The position numbers and the translations under genes are program-made. Shown piece after piece: positions 53,048 through 62,383 of a stretch of 64,000 nt of DNA. The notes beneath the pieces were generated by a model. It was not told the DNA's origin. It worked only from the letters and a program-made list of their open reading frames with translations, and ran no database searches. Position 1 is the stretch's first letter. Every line of letters starts with the position of its first letter. This DNA comes from Micromonospora arborensis (GTDB lineage Bacteria; Actinomycetota; Actinomycetes; Mycobacteriales; Micromonosporaceae), in NCBI RefSeq assembly GCF_003205615.1, contig NZ_PYBV01000001.1, positions 4,864-68,863 on the forward strand. Reading direction: 5' to 3'.

Positions 53048-54235
53048 TCAGCGGGCGCCGAGCAGGTGCTCGACGGCGAGCTGGTTGAGCCGGACGAAGG
53101 CGAAGCCCCGCTCGGCCACCGCGTCCACGTCCACATCCTCGAACGCGGACCGGTCGGCCAGGAACTCCTCGTAGCCCTCGCCCTCGTTGAGCGTCGGCGT
53201 GTTCAGGTCGCCGACCTTGCTGGCGGCGAGCGCCTCGACCACCTCGGGGTCGGCGCGGAACGCCGCCGCCCGCTCCTTGAGCAGCAGGTACGTGCTCATG
53301 TTGGCCGCCGCGGAAGCCCAGACGCCGTCCATGTCCTCGGTGCGGGAGGGCTTGTAGTCGAAGTGCCGGGGGCCGTCGTAGGCCGGGCCGCCGTTCGGGC
53401 CGCCGTTCTCCAGGAGGTCCACCAGGGCGAACGCGTTCATCAGGTCACCGTGACCGAAGACCAGGTCCTGGTCGTACTTGATGCCGCGCTGGCCGTTGAG
53501 GTCCAGGTGGAACAGCTTGCCCTGCCAGAGCGCCTGGGCGATGCCGTGGGCGTAGTTGAGCCCGGCCATCTGCTCGTGGCCGACCTCCGGGTTGAGACCG
53601 ACCAGCTCCGGGTGGGCCAGCTGGGAGATGAAACCGAGCGCGTGCCCGATGGTCGGCAGCAGGATGTCGCCGCGCGGCTCGTTGGGCTTGGGCTCCAGGG
53701 CGAACCGCAGGCCGTAGCCCTTGTCGATGGAGTACTGGGTGAGCAGGTCCACCGCCTCGCGGTAGCGGTCCAGGGCGGCGCGGACGTCCTTGGCGAGGTC
53801 GTACTCGGAGCCCTCGCGGCCGCCCCACATCACGAAGGTGCTCGCGCCCAGCTCGGCGGCCAGGTCGACCTGACGCAGCACCTTGCGCAGCGCGTACCGA
53901 CGGACGTCGCGGTCGTTGCTGGTGAAGCCGCCGTCCTTGAAGATCGGGTGGGTGAAGAGGTTGGTGGTGACCATCGGCACCACCAGGCCGGTCTCGTCGA
54001 GGGCCTTGCGGAACCGGGCGATGTGCTGGTCGCGGGTGGCCGCGTCGGCCCCGAACGGGATCAGGTCGTCGTCGTGGAAGGTGATGCCGTACGCGCCCAG
54101 CTCGGCGAGTCGGTGCACCGCCTCGACCGCGTCGAGCTCGGGGCGGGTCGCGTCACCGAACGGGTCGCGGGCCTGCCAGCCGACGGTCCAGAGCCCGAAG
54201 GAGAACTTGTCGGCGGGAGTGGGACGGGGTGCCAT
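53048..54235 (-). CDS. xylA: Xylose isomerase
   Basis: A 395-residue TIM-barrel enzyme converting D-xylose to D-xylulose. The Streptomyces-type signatures are complete: [17 protein letters not shown] start, [11 protein letters not shown] with the catalytic His, [24 protein letters not shown] with the metal Glu and Lys, [15 protein letters not shown] and [16 protein letters not shown]. It is the first gene of the xylAB operon, with a very good promoter immediately upstream. Confidence 0.97.
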   Translation of the reverse strand: MAPRPTPADKFSFGLWTVGWQARDPFGDATRPELDAVEAVHRLAELGAYGITFHDDDLIPFGADAATRDQHIARFRKALDETGLVVPMVTTNLFTHPIFKDGGFTSNDRDVRRYALRKVLRQVDLAAELGASTFVMWGGREGSEYDLAKDVRAALDRYREAVDLLTQYSIDKGYGLRFALEPKPNEPRGDILLPTIGHALGFISQLAHPELVGLNPEVGHEQMAGLNYAHGIAQALWQGKLFHLDLNGQRGIKYDQDLVFGHGDLMNAFALVDLLENGGPNGGPAYDGPRHFDYKPSRTEDMDGVWASAAANMSTYLLLKERAAAFRADPEVVEALAASKVGDLNTPTLNEGEGYEEFLADRSAFEDVDVDAVAERGFAFVRLNQLAVEHLLGAR

Positions 54236-54263
54236 GAGCGACCTCCGGGGTGGTGTTGTCGGC

Positions 54264-54310
54264 TATTTGTTCAGCCATTGAATTATTTGCCCGCCGTATG
54301 GCACTGTCAA
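54264..54310 (-). promoter_or_regulatory. xylA promoter with overlapping AT-rich operator
   Basis: On the minus strand TTGACA (54310-54305) is followed after exactly 17 bases by AATAAT (54287-54282), close to both consensus boxes and rare in this GC-rich window. The start point would be near 54275. The AT-rich segment around 54264-54290 (TTGTTCAGCCATTGAATT) contains a TTCA/TGAA inverted repeat overlapping the start site. It is a probable binding site for the ROK repressor encoded divergently at 54314. Confidence 0.7.
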
Positions 54311-54313
54311 GGG

Positions 54314-55552
54314 GTGAGCCTCACCCACGCCCCGGCCGGCGCTGTCCGTCAGGGCAGTCTGCGCGAGCTCAACCTCGCCCTGGTGCTCGGCCGGATCGCC
54401 GCAGCCCACCGGCCCCCGTCCCGGGCCGACCTCGCGACCGCCACCGGCCTGACCAGAGCCACCGTCTCCGCGGTGGTCGAGGACCTGCTCGCCGGCCGGT
54501 TGGTCAGCGAGTCCGACCCGGCACCCCGCTCCGGCGCCGGCCGTCCCGCACGTGGGCTGGTCCTCGCCGACCAGGGGCCGGCCGGGCTCGGCCTGGAGGT
54601 CAACGTCGACTACCTGACGGTCTGCGTGGTGGACCTCACCGGCCAGGTCCGGCATCGCACCGTGCACCGGGCCGACCTGCGCCCGGTGGCCCCCGCCGAT
54701 GCTCTGGCCAAGCTGGTCGAGATGGCCGGCGCGGCCCGCGACGACGCTGCCGGGCAGGGCCTCACCCTGGTCGGGGCCGCGCTCGCGGTGCCCGGCCTGG
54801 TGGACGACACCGGGGTGGTCCGGCTCGCACCGAACCTCGGCTGGCGCGACGTGCCGGTGCCCGCGCTGCTCGCCGAGCATCCTCCGCTCATCGAGCAGGT
54901 GCCCGGCATCCCGGCACTGGTGGTGGACAACGAGGCCAACTTCGCCGCACTCGGCGAGCTGCACTCCCGGCCACCCGGCCCGTCCAGCTTCCTGCACATA
55001 TCCGGAGAGGTGGGCATCGGCGCCGGCATCGTGCTGGACGGGGCACTGTTCCGCGGCGTCCGCGGTTGGAGCGGCGAGATCGGGCACCTGCCGGTCCACC
55101 CCGAAGGCCGTCCGTGTCGCTGCGGCGGGCAGGGCTGCCTCGAGCAGTACGCCGGCCAGGAGGCGATCGTGGCCGCCGCCGGGCTGGCCCAGGCGGAACT
55201 CCCCGCGGACACCGCGACGGCGCGGCTCGCCGAGCTGGCCGAGGCCGGCGACGCGGACGCGCTGCGGGCGCTGCACGACGCCGGGACGGCACTCGGTGTC
55301 GCGGTCGCCAGCGTCGTCAACCTGCTCGACCTGGACACTGTGGTGCTCGGTGGTGGTTACGCGGCGCTGGCGCCCTGGCTGTGCCCGCCGCTGCTCGCCG
55401 AGATCGCCGGCCGGGTGCTCACCGCGGCGTGGTCGCCGGTCACGGTCCGGCCATCGACGCTCGGCGCGGAGGCCGCCGCGGTGGGTGCCGCCGGCTCGGT
55501 GGCCCGCCGAATCGTGGCCCAGCCCGCCGGCTGGCTGGCCCGCTCGGCCTGA
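54314..55552 (+). CDS. ROK-family transcriptional repressor (XylR-like)
   Basis: A 412-residue protein. The N-terminal winged helix (SRADLATATGLTRATVSAVVEDLLAGRLVSE, residues about 35-70) is followed by the ROK sugar-kinase fold with LALGLEVN-like GLGLEVNVDYLTVCVVDL, ALAVPGLVDD and the zinc site GHLPVHPEGRPCRCGGQGCLEQYAG (HxxxxxxxxxCxCGxxGCxE). It is divergent from xylA, so it should repress xylAB when xylose is absent. GTG 54314 is used; the much longer frame upstream is a shadow. Confidence 0.94.
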   Translation: MSLTHAPAGAVRQGSLRELNLALVLGRIAAAHRPPSRADLATATGLTRATVSAVVEDLLAGRLVSESDPAPRSGAGRPARGLVLADQGPAGLGLEVNVDYLTVCVVDLTGQVRHRTVHRADLRPVAPADALAKLVEMAGAARDDAAGQGLTLVGAALAVPGLVDDTGVVRLAPNLGWRDVPVPALLAEHPPLIEQVPGIPALVVDNEANFAALGELHSRPPGPSSFLHISGEVGIGAGIVLDGALFRGVRGWSGEIGHLPVHPEGRPCRCGGQGCLEQYAGQEAIVAAAGLAQAELPADTATARLAELAEAGDADALRALHDAGTALGVAVASVVNLLDLDTVVLGGGYAALAPWLCPPLLAEIAGRVLTAAWSPVTVRPSTLGAEAAAVGAAGSVARRIVAQPAGWLARSA

Positions 55553-55553
55553 T

Positions 55554-55697
55554 CGACGCGCCGCGCTCGCGTCGGCGGCCGGGCAGCCGCCGGCGGCGCT
55601 GATCGACCGAGTGCTTCAGGCGGTCGACGGCTGGCTGGACGGGCAGGCCCACGACGACATCGCGGTGCTGGCCGTGCGTGCGTCGGCGCCGGGGTGA
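55554..55697 (+). pseudogene. C-terminal fragment of a SpoIIE/PP2C-type phosphatase
   Basis: Immediately after the ROK stop, the third frame reads RRAALASAAGQPPAALIDRV, then LQAVDGWLDGQ, AHDDIAVLAVRA and a stop. This is the end of a PP2C/SpoIIE phosphatase domain, where DDIAVLAV holds the last metal-ligand Asp. No start or upstream domain exists (it would lie within the ROK gene), so it is a residue of a deleted gene. It is 800 bases from the intact phosphatase-like gene at 56506. Confidence 0.7.
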
Positions 55698-55782
55698 TCG
55701 ACGGGCTCGGCGCGTACCCCCTGGTTGCCGGCGGGGTTGGCCGCGGCCACGACCGGGCCGGTGTGTCGGTCCGAATGGTTGA

Positions 55783-56448
55783 TCAGGCGGTACGTGCCAC
55801 CGGCGGGTCGCCAGCCGGCCGGTCCCGACTGGCGCCGATCGACAGTTCCGAGCCACCCGACGGGCCCGCCCACACCGTGCGGGCCTGCCGGTCCGGATCG
55901 ACCGACCAGTCCCTCGACCGCATCGTGGGGCGGTCCCGGTCGTCCGGCCAGGCCTCCTGCCCCGTGGACTCGCCCGCCGCCGAAGCGCTCCGCGCCTGCT
56001 GCCGGTGAGCGCTCTCGTCGAATTCCCGCATTCCGCTCAGCAGCGCGTCGCGGCCCCCTGGGCTCATCCCGGCCAGCACGGCGGCGAGCTGCGACTGACG
56101 GTCGGCCCGCAGCTCGGCGAGGAGTCGGCGGGCCTCCGGGGTGAGGTGCAGTGAGATCTCCCGCCGGTCGAATCGGCCCGGCTCGCGCTCCAGCATCCCG
56201 GCGGCGACCAACCGGTCGCAGAGGCGACTGGCGGAGCTGAGCAGCATGTCGAGCCGGGTGGCGAGCCGCCGCAGGTTGATCCCGTCGTGCTGCTCCACCA
56301 CCATCACCGCCCGTAACTGGGCACCGGAGACGCGGTTGGCGGTCCCCTCCCGGGCGGATTCCCAGATGCCCAACAGGGCAGCGGCCGCCTCGTCCAACGC
56401 GGCAGCCATACTCTTCTCGGGGTCCCTCGGACCGTTCACTTCGGTCAT
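55783..56448 (-). CDS. MarR-family regulator with a long C-terminal tail
   Basis: A 221-residue protein. The MarR winged helix runs about residues 35-110 (SGAQLRAVMVVEQHDGINLRRLATRLDMLLSSASRLCDRLVAAGMLEREPGRFDRREISLHLTP). A dimer helix follows. The last 75 residues (from about DESAHRQQARSAS) are Ser/Arg/Asp-rich and unlike MarR proteins, which average 140-160 residues. It is divergent from the phosphatase-like gene at 56506, which it probably controls. Confidence 0.82.
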   Translation of the reverse strand: MTEVNGPRDPEKSMAAALDEAAAALLGIWESAREGTANRVSGAQLRAVMVVEQHDGINLRRLATRLDMLLSSASRLCDRLVAAGMLEREPGRFDRREISLHLTPEARRLLAELRADRQSQLAAVLAGMSPGGRDALLSGMREFDESAHRQQARSASAAGESTGQEAWPDDRDRPTMRSRDWSVDPDRQARTVWAGPSGGSELSIGASRDRPAGDPPVARTA

Positions 56449-56505
56449 GGTGGCCCGAGACTACTCCGAGCCCACTGGTCGTCGAGCTTTCAGCAAGGGG
56501 GGACG

Positions 56506-57636
56506 ATGAGCGAACCGGTCAATCAGGCACGACGTGCGCTGAACGAGACACCAGCCGACCGGCTCGTCGGTGGTGTCGGGGATGTGCTCGTCCGGTCGTA
56601 CGGGATCACTGACGTCGAGCTGTACCAGGTCGACTACCGGCTTGCCGAACTCCTGCCGCTCACCGAGGGTGATCCGATCACGAGCCCCGGTCACCCCGCC
56701 TGGCGTGCCTTCGACCACCAGTCGCCGATACTCACCGACGGCACCGCCTGGTTCCCGGTCACCATGCGTGGCGAGCGTCGGGGTGTGTTGTGCCTGTCGC
56801 CCGTGCCGGACGACCGGGAGGTCCTCGCCGCGCTGGCCGACATCTCCACCGCGCTCGCCCACGAGTTGGCGGCGGTCTCCGCCGGCACGGACGTCTACCG
56901 GGCGGCGCGGCGCGCCCAGCGCCTCACCCTGGCCGCCGAGATGCAGTGGGACCTGCTCCCCGGCCGCAGCCGGATCCGACCCTCGTTCAGTCTGGCCGGC
57001 CAGTTGGAGCCGGCGTACGCGGTGCGCGGCGGCAGCTTCGACTGGTCCGACGACGGGCAGCGGCTCTGGTTGTCCACGATCAACGGCACCGGTGAGGGGG
57101 TCGCCGCCTCCCTGCTCACCTCGTTGGCCACCCACGCGCTGCGTAACGCGCGCCGGGCCGGGCTGGGCCTGGCCGACCAGACCGCCCTCGCCGACCAGGC
57201 CCTCTACGACCTGTACCGGGGCGAGCGGCACCTCTCCGCGTTGCTGATGGAACTGGACCTGCGTTCCGGGATGATGACCGTGGTCGACGCCGGCTCACCC
57301 CGACTGGTCCTGCTGCGCGACGGCGAGGTCTCCGAGCAGCCCCTGGAGGCGCAGTTCCCGCTCGGCATGTTCGAGGCGACCGACTACCACGAGCAGAAGT
57401 TCCCGCTGGAGCGCGGCGATCGGATCTTCGTCGTCAGCGACGGGGTGCTGGACGCCACCGGGCAGAACGTGCGCTACGGCGAGACGGCACTGGACCGGTT
57501 CCTGCGGCGCACCGGCCCGATGGAGCCACTGGACGCCGTCCGGTCCCTGATCGGTGACCTCCGTGCGTTCGTGGCCGGTGACCTGGTCAACGACGCGGTG
57601 GTCGTCTGCCTGGACTGGACCGGCCCGCAACCGTGA
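56506..57636 (+). CDS. PP2C/SpoIIE-like protein with degenerate catalytic residues
   Basis: A 376-residue protein with a GAF-like N-terminal domain (about 1-125) and a PP2C_SIG (SpoIIE) domain (about 140-376). The expected metal-binding motifs are altered: GGDxxD reads GGSFDWSDDG, and the central xGDxxGxG reads TINGTGEGVAAS. The strands FVVSDGVLDA and the final DLVNDAVVVCLDW keep only part of the Asp set. It may bind a partner without dephosphorylating it, or use other metals. ATG 56506 follows AGGGGGG. Confidence 0.8.
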   Translation: MSEPVNQARRALNETPADRLVGGVGDVLVRSYGITDVELYQVDYRLAELLPLTEGDPITSPGHPAWRAFDHQSPILTDGTAWFPVTMRGERRGVLCLSPVPDDREVLAALADISTALAHELAAVSAGTDVYRAARRAQRLTLAAEMQWDLLPGRSRIRPSFSLAGQLEPAYAVRGGSFDWSDDGQRLWLSTINGTGEGVAASLLTSLATHALRNARRAGLGLADQTALADQALYDLYRGERHLSALLMELDLRSGMMTVVDAGSPRLVLLRDGEVSEQPLEAQFPLGMFEATDYHEQKFPLERGDRIFVVSDGVLDATGQNVRYGETALDRFLRRTGPMEPLDAVRSLIGDLRAFVAGDLVNDAVVVCLDWTGPQP

Positions 57637-57646
57637 CCGGCGCTGG

Positions 57647-59209
57647 TCAGTACGCTCCGCGCCCGTTCAGGACCGCACCGAAGGTCTTCCACAGGATGGT
57701 GAGGTCGGCGGCGAGGGACCAGTTCTCCACGTAGTAGAGATCGAGCCGGATGCCGTCCTCCCAGCTCAGGTCGGAGCGGCCGCTGACCTGCCACAGGCCG
57801 GTCATGCCGGGCTTCACCAGCAGCCGCCGGGCCACGTCACCGTCGTAGCGGGCCACCTCCGAGGGCAGCGGCGGGCGGGGCCCGACCATGCTCATCTGCC
57901 CCAACAGCACGTTTGCCAACTGCGGCAACTCGTCCAGCGACCACTTGCGCAGCAGCCGGCCGACGCGAGTGACCCGGGGGTCCCGGCGCATCTTGAACAT
58001 CAGGCCGTCGGTCTCGTTGCGCGCGGTCAACTCGGCGAGCAGCGCGTCGGCGTTCACCACCATCGTGCGGAACTTGAACACGCCGAACTCGTGCCCGCCC
58101 CGTCCGACGCGGACCTGTCGGAACAGCACCGGGCCCCGGCTGTCCAGTTTGATGGCCAGGGCGATCAACGCGATCAGCGGCAGCAGCAACGCCAGCGCCA
58201 GTGACGAGGCGGACCGGTCGACGAGGCCCTTCACCAGCTTGCGCGCACCGCGGAACTCCGGTGCCTCGACGTGGATCAGCGGCAGGCCGGCAACCGGGCG
58301 GGTGTGGATCCGTGGACCGGCGACGTCGGTCAGCGCGGGTGCCACGACCAGGTCGACGCCGGTTCCCTCCAACTGCCAGCCGAGACGGCGCAGCCGGGCC
58401 GCGGTCAGCTCGCCGGAGGCGGTCACGGCGACCGTGTCCGCGCCGATCGCGGTGGCCGCCTCCGGGATACCTCGGAACGACCCCACCACCGGTACGTCGC
58501 CCAGTCGCTGCGCCACCGGTGCGAGCAGCGCGTCCGGGATGCACGCGCCAACCACCTGGTAGCCGGCGTACGGCTCGCGGCGCAGCGTGTGCACCAGCTC
58601 CAGGACGTGTGCGGTGTCGCCGACCACCAGCACCCGGCGGGACCAGCCGGCACCCACCCGGCGGGCCCGGTGCAGGCGCTTGCGGACGACGAACCGCGCC
58701 ACCTCGAGCCCGACGGTGCCCACCGCGAAGGAGATGCCCAGGAAGACCCGGGACACGCCAAGATCGGCGATGTAGCCGATGATGGCGGTCGCACCCGCGA
58801 GTCGCAGGCTGGCGGAGCTGACCCGCCGATACTCGTCCGCCCCGTAGCCGACCACCCGGTCGTCGTAGCAGCCGAGCGCCTTGAGCGAGATCAGCCAGGC
58901 CAGCACCAACCCGGGGGCAACCAGCACGTACGGGATCTCCGAGCCGCCCGCATCGCCGTCACCGAAACGGGTGACGTAGCCGATGAGCAACGCGATGATG
59001 AGAACTGTGGTGTCCAGCACCACCAGGACCCGCACGTAGGACCGTTCGTCGGAGCGCGCCACCAGCCCGACACGATGGCCGTTCGGCTCAACGGACGTGG
59101 CGGGGGTCAACAGTGTCGCCGCGGTCACCGGCCCTCCCACTCTGTACAGGATGGCCCCGGCCGACGGGTCGGACCGGAGGCGGACCGACAATGCCGGAAC
59201 AGTCGACAT
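57647..59209 (-). CDS. Exopolysaccharide-initiating sugar transferase (WbaP/CpsE-like)
   Basis: A 520-residue polyprenyl-phosphate sugar-1-phosphate transferase. Four TM helices occupy residues about 60-170, a Rossmann-like cytoplasmic domain about 190-300 (RRVLVVGDTAHVLELVHTLRREPYAGYQVVGAC), and the bacterial sugar transferase domain about 330-520. Key blocks are KLDSRGPVLFRQVRVGRGGHEFGVFKFRTM, RKWSLDELPQLANVLLGQMSMVGPRP and PGMTGLWQVSGRSDLSWE. It starts assembly of a surface polysaccharide on undecaprenyl phosphate. No other polysaccharide genes lie in the window. It converges with the phosphatase-like gene. Confidence 0.94.
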   Translation of the reverse strand: MSTVPALSVRLRSDPSAGAILYRVGGPVTAATLLTPATSVEPNGHRVGLVARSDERSYVRVLVVLDTTVLIIALLIGYVTRFGDGDAGGSEIPYVLVAPGLVLAWLISLKALGCYDDRVVGYGADEYRRVSSASLRLAGATAIIGYIADLGVSRVFLGISFAVGTVGLEVARFVVRKRLHRARRVGAGWSRRVLVVGDTAHVLELVHTLRREPYAGYQVVGACIPDALLAPVAQRLGDVPVVGSFRGIPEAATAIGADTVAVTASGELTAARLRRLGWQLEGTGVDLVVAPALTDVAGPRIHTRPVAGLPLIHVEAPEFRGARKLVKGLVDRSASSLALALLLPLIALIALAIKLDSRGPVLFRQVRVGRGGHEFGVFKFRTMVVNADALLAELTARNETDGLMFKMRRDPRVTRVGRLLRKWSLDELPQLANVLLGQMSMVGPRPPLPSEVARYDGDVARRLLVKPGMTGLWQVSGRSDLSWEDGIRLDLYYVENWSLAADLTILWKTFGAVLNGRGAY

Positions 59210-59280
59210 CCTGCCCCGATAACCATGACGGCCGATTGCTTCGGACGTATTGCCGTCACTTTTTTCTCAGCGTGGGAGCC

Positions 59281-59325
59281 AAAAAAGGAGCCCGCCCTAC
59301 CGTCGATCCGGCAGGGCGGGCCCCT
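59281..59325 (-). terminator. Intrinsic terminator of the VWA gene
   Basis: On the minus strand AGGGGCCCGCCCT (59325-59313) pairs with AGGGCGGGCTCCT (59298-59286) at 12 of 13 positions, followed by six T (59286-59281). It is a classical terminator 20 bases after the stop at 59344. Confidence 0.85.
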
Positions 59326-59343
59326 TCTTCGGTGAGCGTTGAC

Positions 59344-61080
59344 TCAGCGCGGCGCCGGCGGACGTCGCGCGATGGCGCTGAGGAAGATGCTGCCGATCTC
59401 GCTCGGGTCCTTGGTGACGAAGACATCGCCACCGGTCACCTTCGTGATCGACTCCAGCTCGGCCTTGCTGACACCCTCGCCGATGCCGATCATGATGACC
59501 TGCACCGGTCGCTCCGGGTCGGCGATCTGCTTGAGCTTGGCGAGCAACTGCTGCTGGCTGAGGCCGTTGTCGTCCTCGTTCTCGCCATCGGTGAACAGCA
59601 CGATGGAGTTGACCCGGCCAGGTTGCCAGTTCTCCTGGACCGCCTGGTACGCGGCCAACGTGGTGTCGTAGAGGCCGGTGTCACCGCTGGACGGCGTGAC
59701 GGTGGCGAGCGCCGCCTCCAACTGGGCTCGCTGGCCGGAGAGCGGCCCGATGGGCACCAACTCTTTGTAGTCGCGGGCGCCGACCAGTTTCGTGGAGAAG
59801 GTCCACAGGCCGATCGACCAGGAGTCGTCGAAGAGGCCGAGACCCCGGCGGGCCGCGTCCACGGTGACCTCCTCCCGGCTGCGGTTGCCGGCGCTGGGCA
59901 CCTTCTCCTTCATCGAGCCGGAGACGTCGACGACAGCCAGCATCCGACCGGACTGGGTGGCGATCGACCAGCTGGAGACGACCCGCTGGATGGCGGCCGG
60001 GTCGAGGCCCCCTGCGGCGGTGCCGCCATTCGCCGACGCGGTCGGCGCCCCGCCCGACGGACTCGGGGCACCCTGCGGCGCCTTGAAGCCATCGCCCCAG
60101 TTGCCGTCCGGCGCGCGTAGCGACTGCGCCGCGAGCCGATTGCGGAAGCTCGGGCTGGTGAGCAGCTCGAACAGCACCCGGGCCGCCGACGCCTTGCTCG
60201 GCTCGATGCCGGGCAGCACCGCGAACGGGTAGTCCAACGGCATCGGCGCCGGCTCCATGTAGAGAGCGGCAAGCGGGACCGGCGGCTCCTTGCTGTTGTA
60301 GGCGATCACGTCTTCTTCGGACAGCGCCGCCGCGCCGAGACCGCTGGCGATGGACGTCGCGTCCTTGGCGGTCGGGAAGCGGGCCAGCAGATCGTTGCGG
60401 AGCGACGAGCGCCCGGTGGCCAGTGCCCGAAGAGCGCCGACGGTGCTGCGCTGGGCGTCGGCGCCGGCAGCGCTGGCCGCCGCGGTCAGCGAGAGCAGAC
60501 CGGACAGGCCAGCGGCGTCACGGGTCGGCTCGACGATCCCGGTGCGCAGGGGCGCGCTGGTGTTGTTGACCTGCTTGAGCAGGTCCGTCCAGTTGAACTT
60601 CTTGTCCGGCCAGCCCAGTCGGGCGGCGATCGGCTCGGGCATCGCGACGACGATGGGGCTGCGTGCGATGGACGCGCCGTTGGTCGGAGCGAACGCGGTG
60701 GCGTCCTTCTTCAACCGGAGCAGCCAGGTCGAGGAGTCGGGTACCCAGACGTCCGGGCTGACGGCGGTGCCGCTGGCCTGCCCCACGCCGGCCAGTACCG
60801 CGCCGTGCTTGGCCGCCACCACGGCAGCCACGTCGACCGGGTCGGACGCGGACACGTCAACCCGGATGCAGGTGGGGCCTACCGCAGCGCCGTCCTTGAC
60901 CCACTGGGACGCCGCCGCGTCGACTGCGGGCGCGAGCTCCGAGGCGACCGCGACAGCGAGGCGAATCTCCCCCGAGCAGCTGGGCTGGATCAACTCCCGA
61001 TAGCCGAACCACACGCCGGTCGTGACGACAAGCACCGCCGCTGTCCCGGCGGCGGCTGCTAGATGGAGTTTCGAACGCAT
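59344..61080 (-). CDS. Substrate-binding and VWA domain-containing membrane-anchored protein
   Basis: A 578-residue protein from ATG 61080; ATGs at 61110 and 61140 are in frame. One TM anchor (AAAAGTAAVLVVTTGVWFGY) is followed by a periplasmic-binding-like region (about 35-310), where EIRLAVAVASELAPAVDAAASQWV matches the start of an extracellular solute-binding protein. A low-complexity linker (GAPSPSGGAPTASANGGTAAGG) and a VWA domain (about 370-560) follow, with a complete MIDAS: DVSGSMKEK (DxSxS), a Thr in SGDTGLYDTT and FTDGE. It probably mediates extracytoplasmic protein or ligand binding. It is upstream of the sugar transferase gene on the same strand. Confidence 0.9.
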   Translation of the reverse strand: MRSKLHLAAAAGTAAVLVVTTGVWFGYRELIQPSCSGEIRLAVAVASELAPAVDAAASQWVKDGAAVGPTCIRVDVSASDPVDVAAVVAAKHGAVLAGVGQASGTAVSPDVWVPDSSTWLLRLKKDATAFAPTNGASIARSPIVVAMPEPIAARLGWPDKKFNWTDLLKQVNNTSAPLRTGIVEPTRDAAGLSGLLSLTAAASAAGADAQRSTVGALRALATGRSSLRNDLLARFPTAKDATSIASGLGAAALSEEDVIAYNSKEPPVPLAALYMEPAPMPLDYPFAVLPGIEPSKASAARVLFELLTSPSFRNRLAAQSLRAPDGNWGDGFKAPQGAPSPSGGAPTASANGGTAAGGLDPAAIQRVVSSWSIATQSGRMLAVVDVSGSMKEKVPSAGNRSREEVTVDAARRGLGLFDDSWSIGLWTFSTKLVGARDYKELVPIGPLSGQRAQLEAALATVTPSSGDTGLYDTTLAAYQAVQENWQPGRVNSIVLFTDGENEDDNGLSQQQLLAKLKQIADPERPVQVIMIGIGEGVSKAELESITKVTGGDVFVTKDPSEIGSIFLSAIARRPPAPR

Positions 61081-61258
61081 TCGATGGCGGCCTGCTGACA
61101 CGGGGACCATCTTGCGTACTAGGTGCGGTCTATGCCACATCCGTTCGGACTAAAGTTACGGAGGAGAAACAGTTGGCCACTTTTTGGCGACGCAGAGTGA
61201 TACAGCGGCCCCGTGGCGTTGTCGAATCAGTGCCGCCCTCGCGTCTCGACGCCGCGGT

Positions 61259-62296
61259 CTACGGCAGCACACACGTCGGGCTCGGCACCGGCACCGGCTC
61301 ACCGATCGCCTCGGGGACACCGGTGTCCGCGTCGCGCCGGAAGACCCGCACCATGTCCGCCCGCTCATCGGCGACATAGATGTGCTCCCCGACCAACGCG
61401 AAGTGCCGGGGCCACTCACCACCGGTGTCCACTTCGGCCACCAGCTGGGGCAGCTCCCCGACCAGGGTGAAGACCGCCAGGGTCCCCACCCCCCGGTTGG
61501 CGACATAGAGGAACCGGCCGTCCGGGCCGACCGCGACCTCCGAAGGCTGGACATGACCGGTTCGCTCGCTCGCCTCGACCCGACCACGCTGGTGCAACGC
61601 GCCGTCGTCGGTCAGCTCGTACGCGGTGACCGAGGCGTCCAGCTCACCGACGAGGTAGCAGCGCCGTCCGTCCGGGTGCCGGGCCAGGTGCCGGGGACCG
61701 GTTCCGGGCGTCGTGCGGATCCGCGGCGCACGGGGCACCAGTCGCCCGGTCGCGTCGTCCAGGTCGTACCGGTAGACGGAGTCGGTGCCGAGGTCCACCG
61801 CGAAGAGCGGCCCGGAGCCCGCTCCCGGGTTGACCATGTGGGCGTGCGCGTGGTCCTGCCGCTGCGGGTCGGGGCCGTGCCCCTCGTGCACCACCAGGTC
61901 GGTGCGCTCCCCGGGCACCCCCTGCGGGTCGAGCGGGAAGACCGCGACACTGCCGCTGCCGTAGTTGGCGGCCACCAGGTGCCCGCCGTCGGGCAGCACC
62001 GCCAGGTGGCACGGCTCGGCGCCACCGGTGGACCGGCTGCCCAGCGGATCCAACTCGCCGTCCGGCCCGACCCGCCAGGCGCTGATCTCCCCGTCCGTCA
62101 GCTCGTTGACCGCGTAGAGCACCGGCCGGGTGGGGTGCCGCGCCAGGAAGGAGGGCGACGGCGTGGCCGCCACCGTGCCGAGTGGGGTCAGCGCCCCGGT
62201 CGTCGGGTCACGGCGGGCCGCGATGATGCCGCTGCCCCGCCCGCCACTCTGCGCGGTGTAACCCCCGATGTGGACGACCTCACCCTGACCACTCAC
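61259..62296 (-). CDS. Lactonase-family beta-propeller protein
   Basis: A 345-residue seven-bladed beta-propeller of the 6-phosphogluconolactonase-like (lactonase, PF10282) group. Repeated blades read HIGGYTAQSG..., PSFLARHPTRPVLYAVNEL, PCHLAVLPDGGHLVAANYGSGSVAVF and GPRHLARHPDGRRCYLVGEL. The His-rich loop DHAHAHMVNP lies at the active-site face. It is cytoplasmic. GTG 62296 starts it. The biological substrate, a sugar lactone or another lactone, is unproven. Confidence 0.92.
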   Translation of the reverse strand: MSGQGEVVHIGGYTAQSGGRGSGIIAARRDPTTGALTPLGTVAATPSPSFLARHPTRPVLYAVNELTDGEISAWRVGPDGELDPLGSRSTGGAEPCHLAVLPDGGHLVAANYGSGSVAVFPLDPQGVPGERTDLVVHEGHGPDPQRQDHAHAHMVNPGAGSGPLFAVDLGTDSVYRYDLDDATGRLVPRAPRIRTTPGTGPRHLARHPDGRRCYLVGELDASVTAYELTDDGALHQRGRVEASERTGHVQPSEVAVGPDGRFLYVANRGVGTLAVFTLVGELPQLVAEVDTGGEWPRHFALVGEHIYVADERADMVRVFRRDADTGVPEAIGEPVPVPSPTCVLP

Positions 62297-62383
62297 GTCC
62301 TACTCCTCCGCCGGCATCCTCCGCTGATCCAACCAGAGGCTGCCCGCATTGCCCGCCCGTTAACCGGCTTTGCAGCCCGGATC

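Noticed and set aside
51470..55552. A 1,360-codon open plus-strand frame
   Set aside because: It runs antisense through xylB and xylA and only its last 412 codons (from GTG 54314) are a real gene, the ROK repressor. The rest is stop-poor high-GC antisense.
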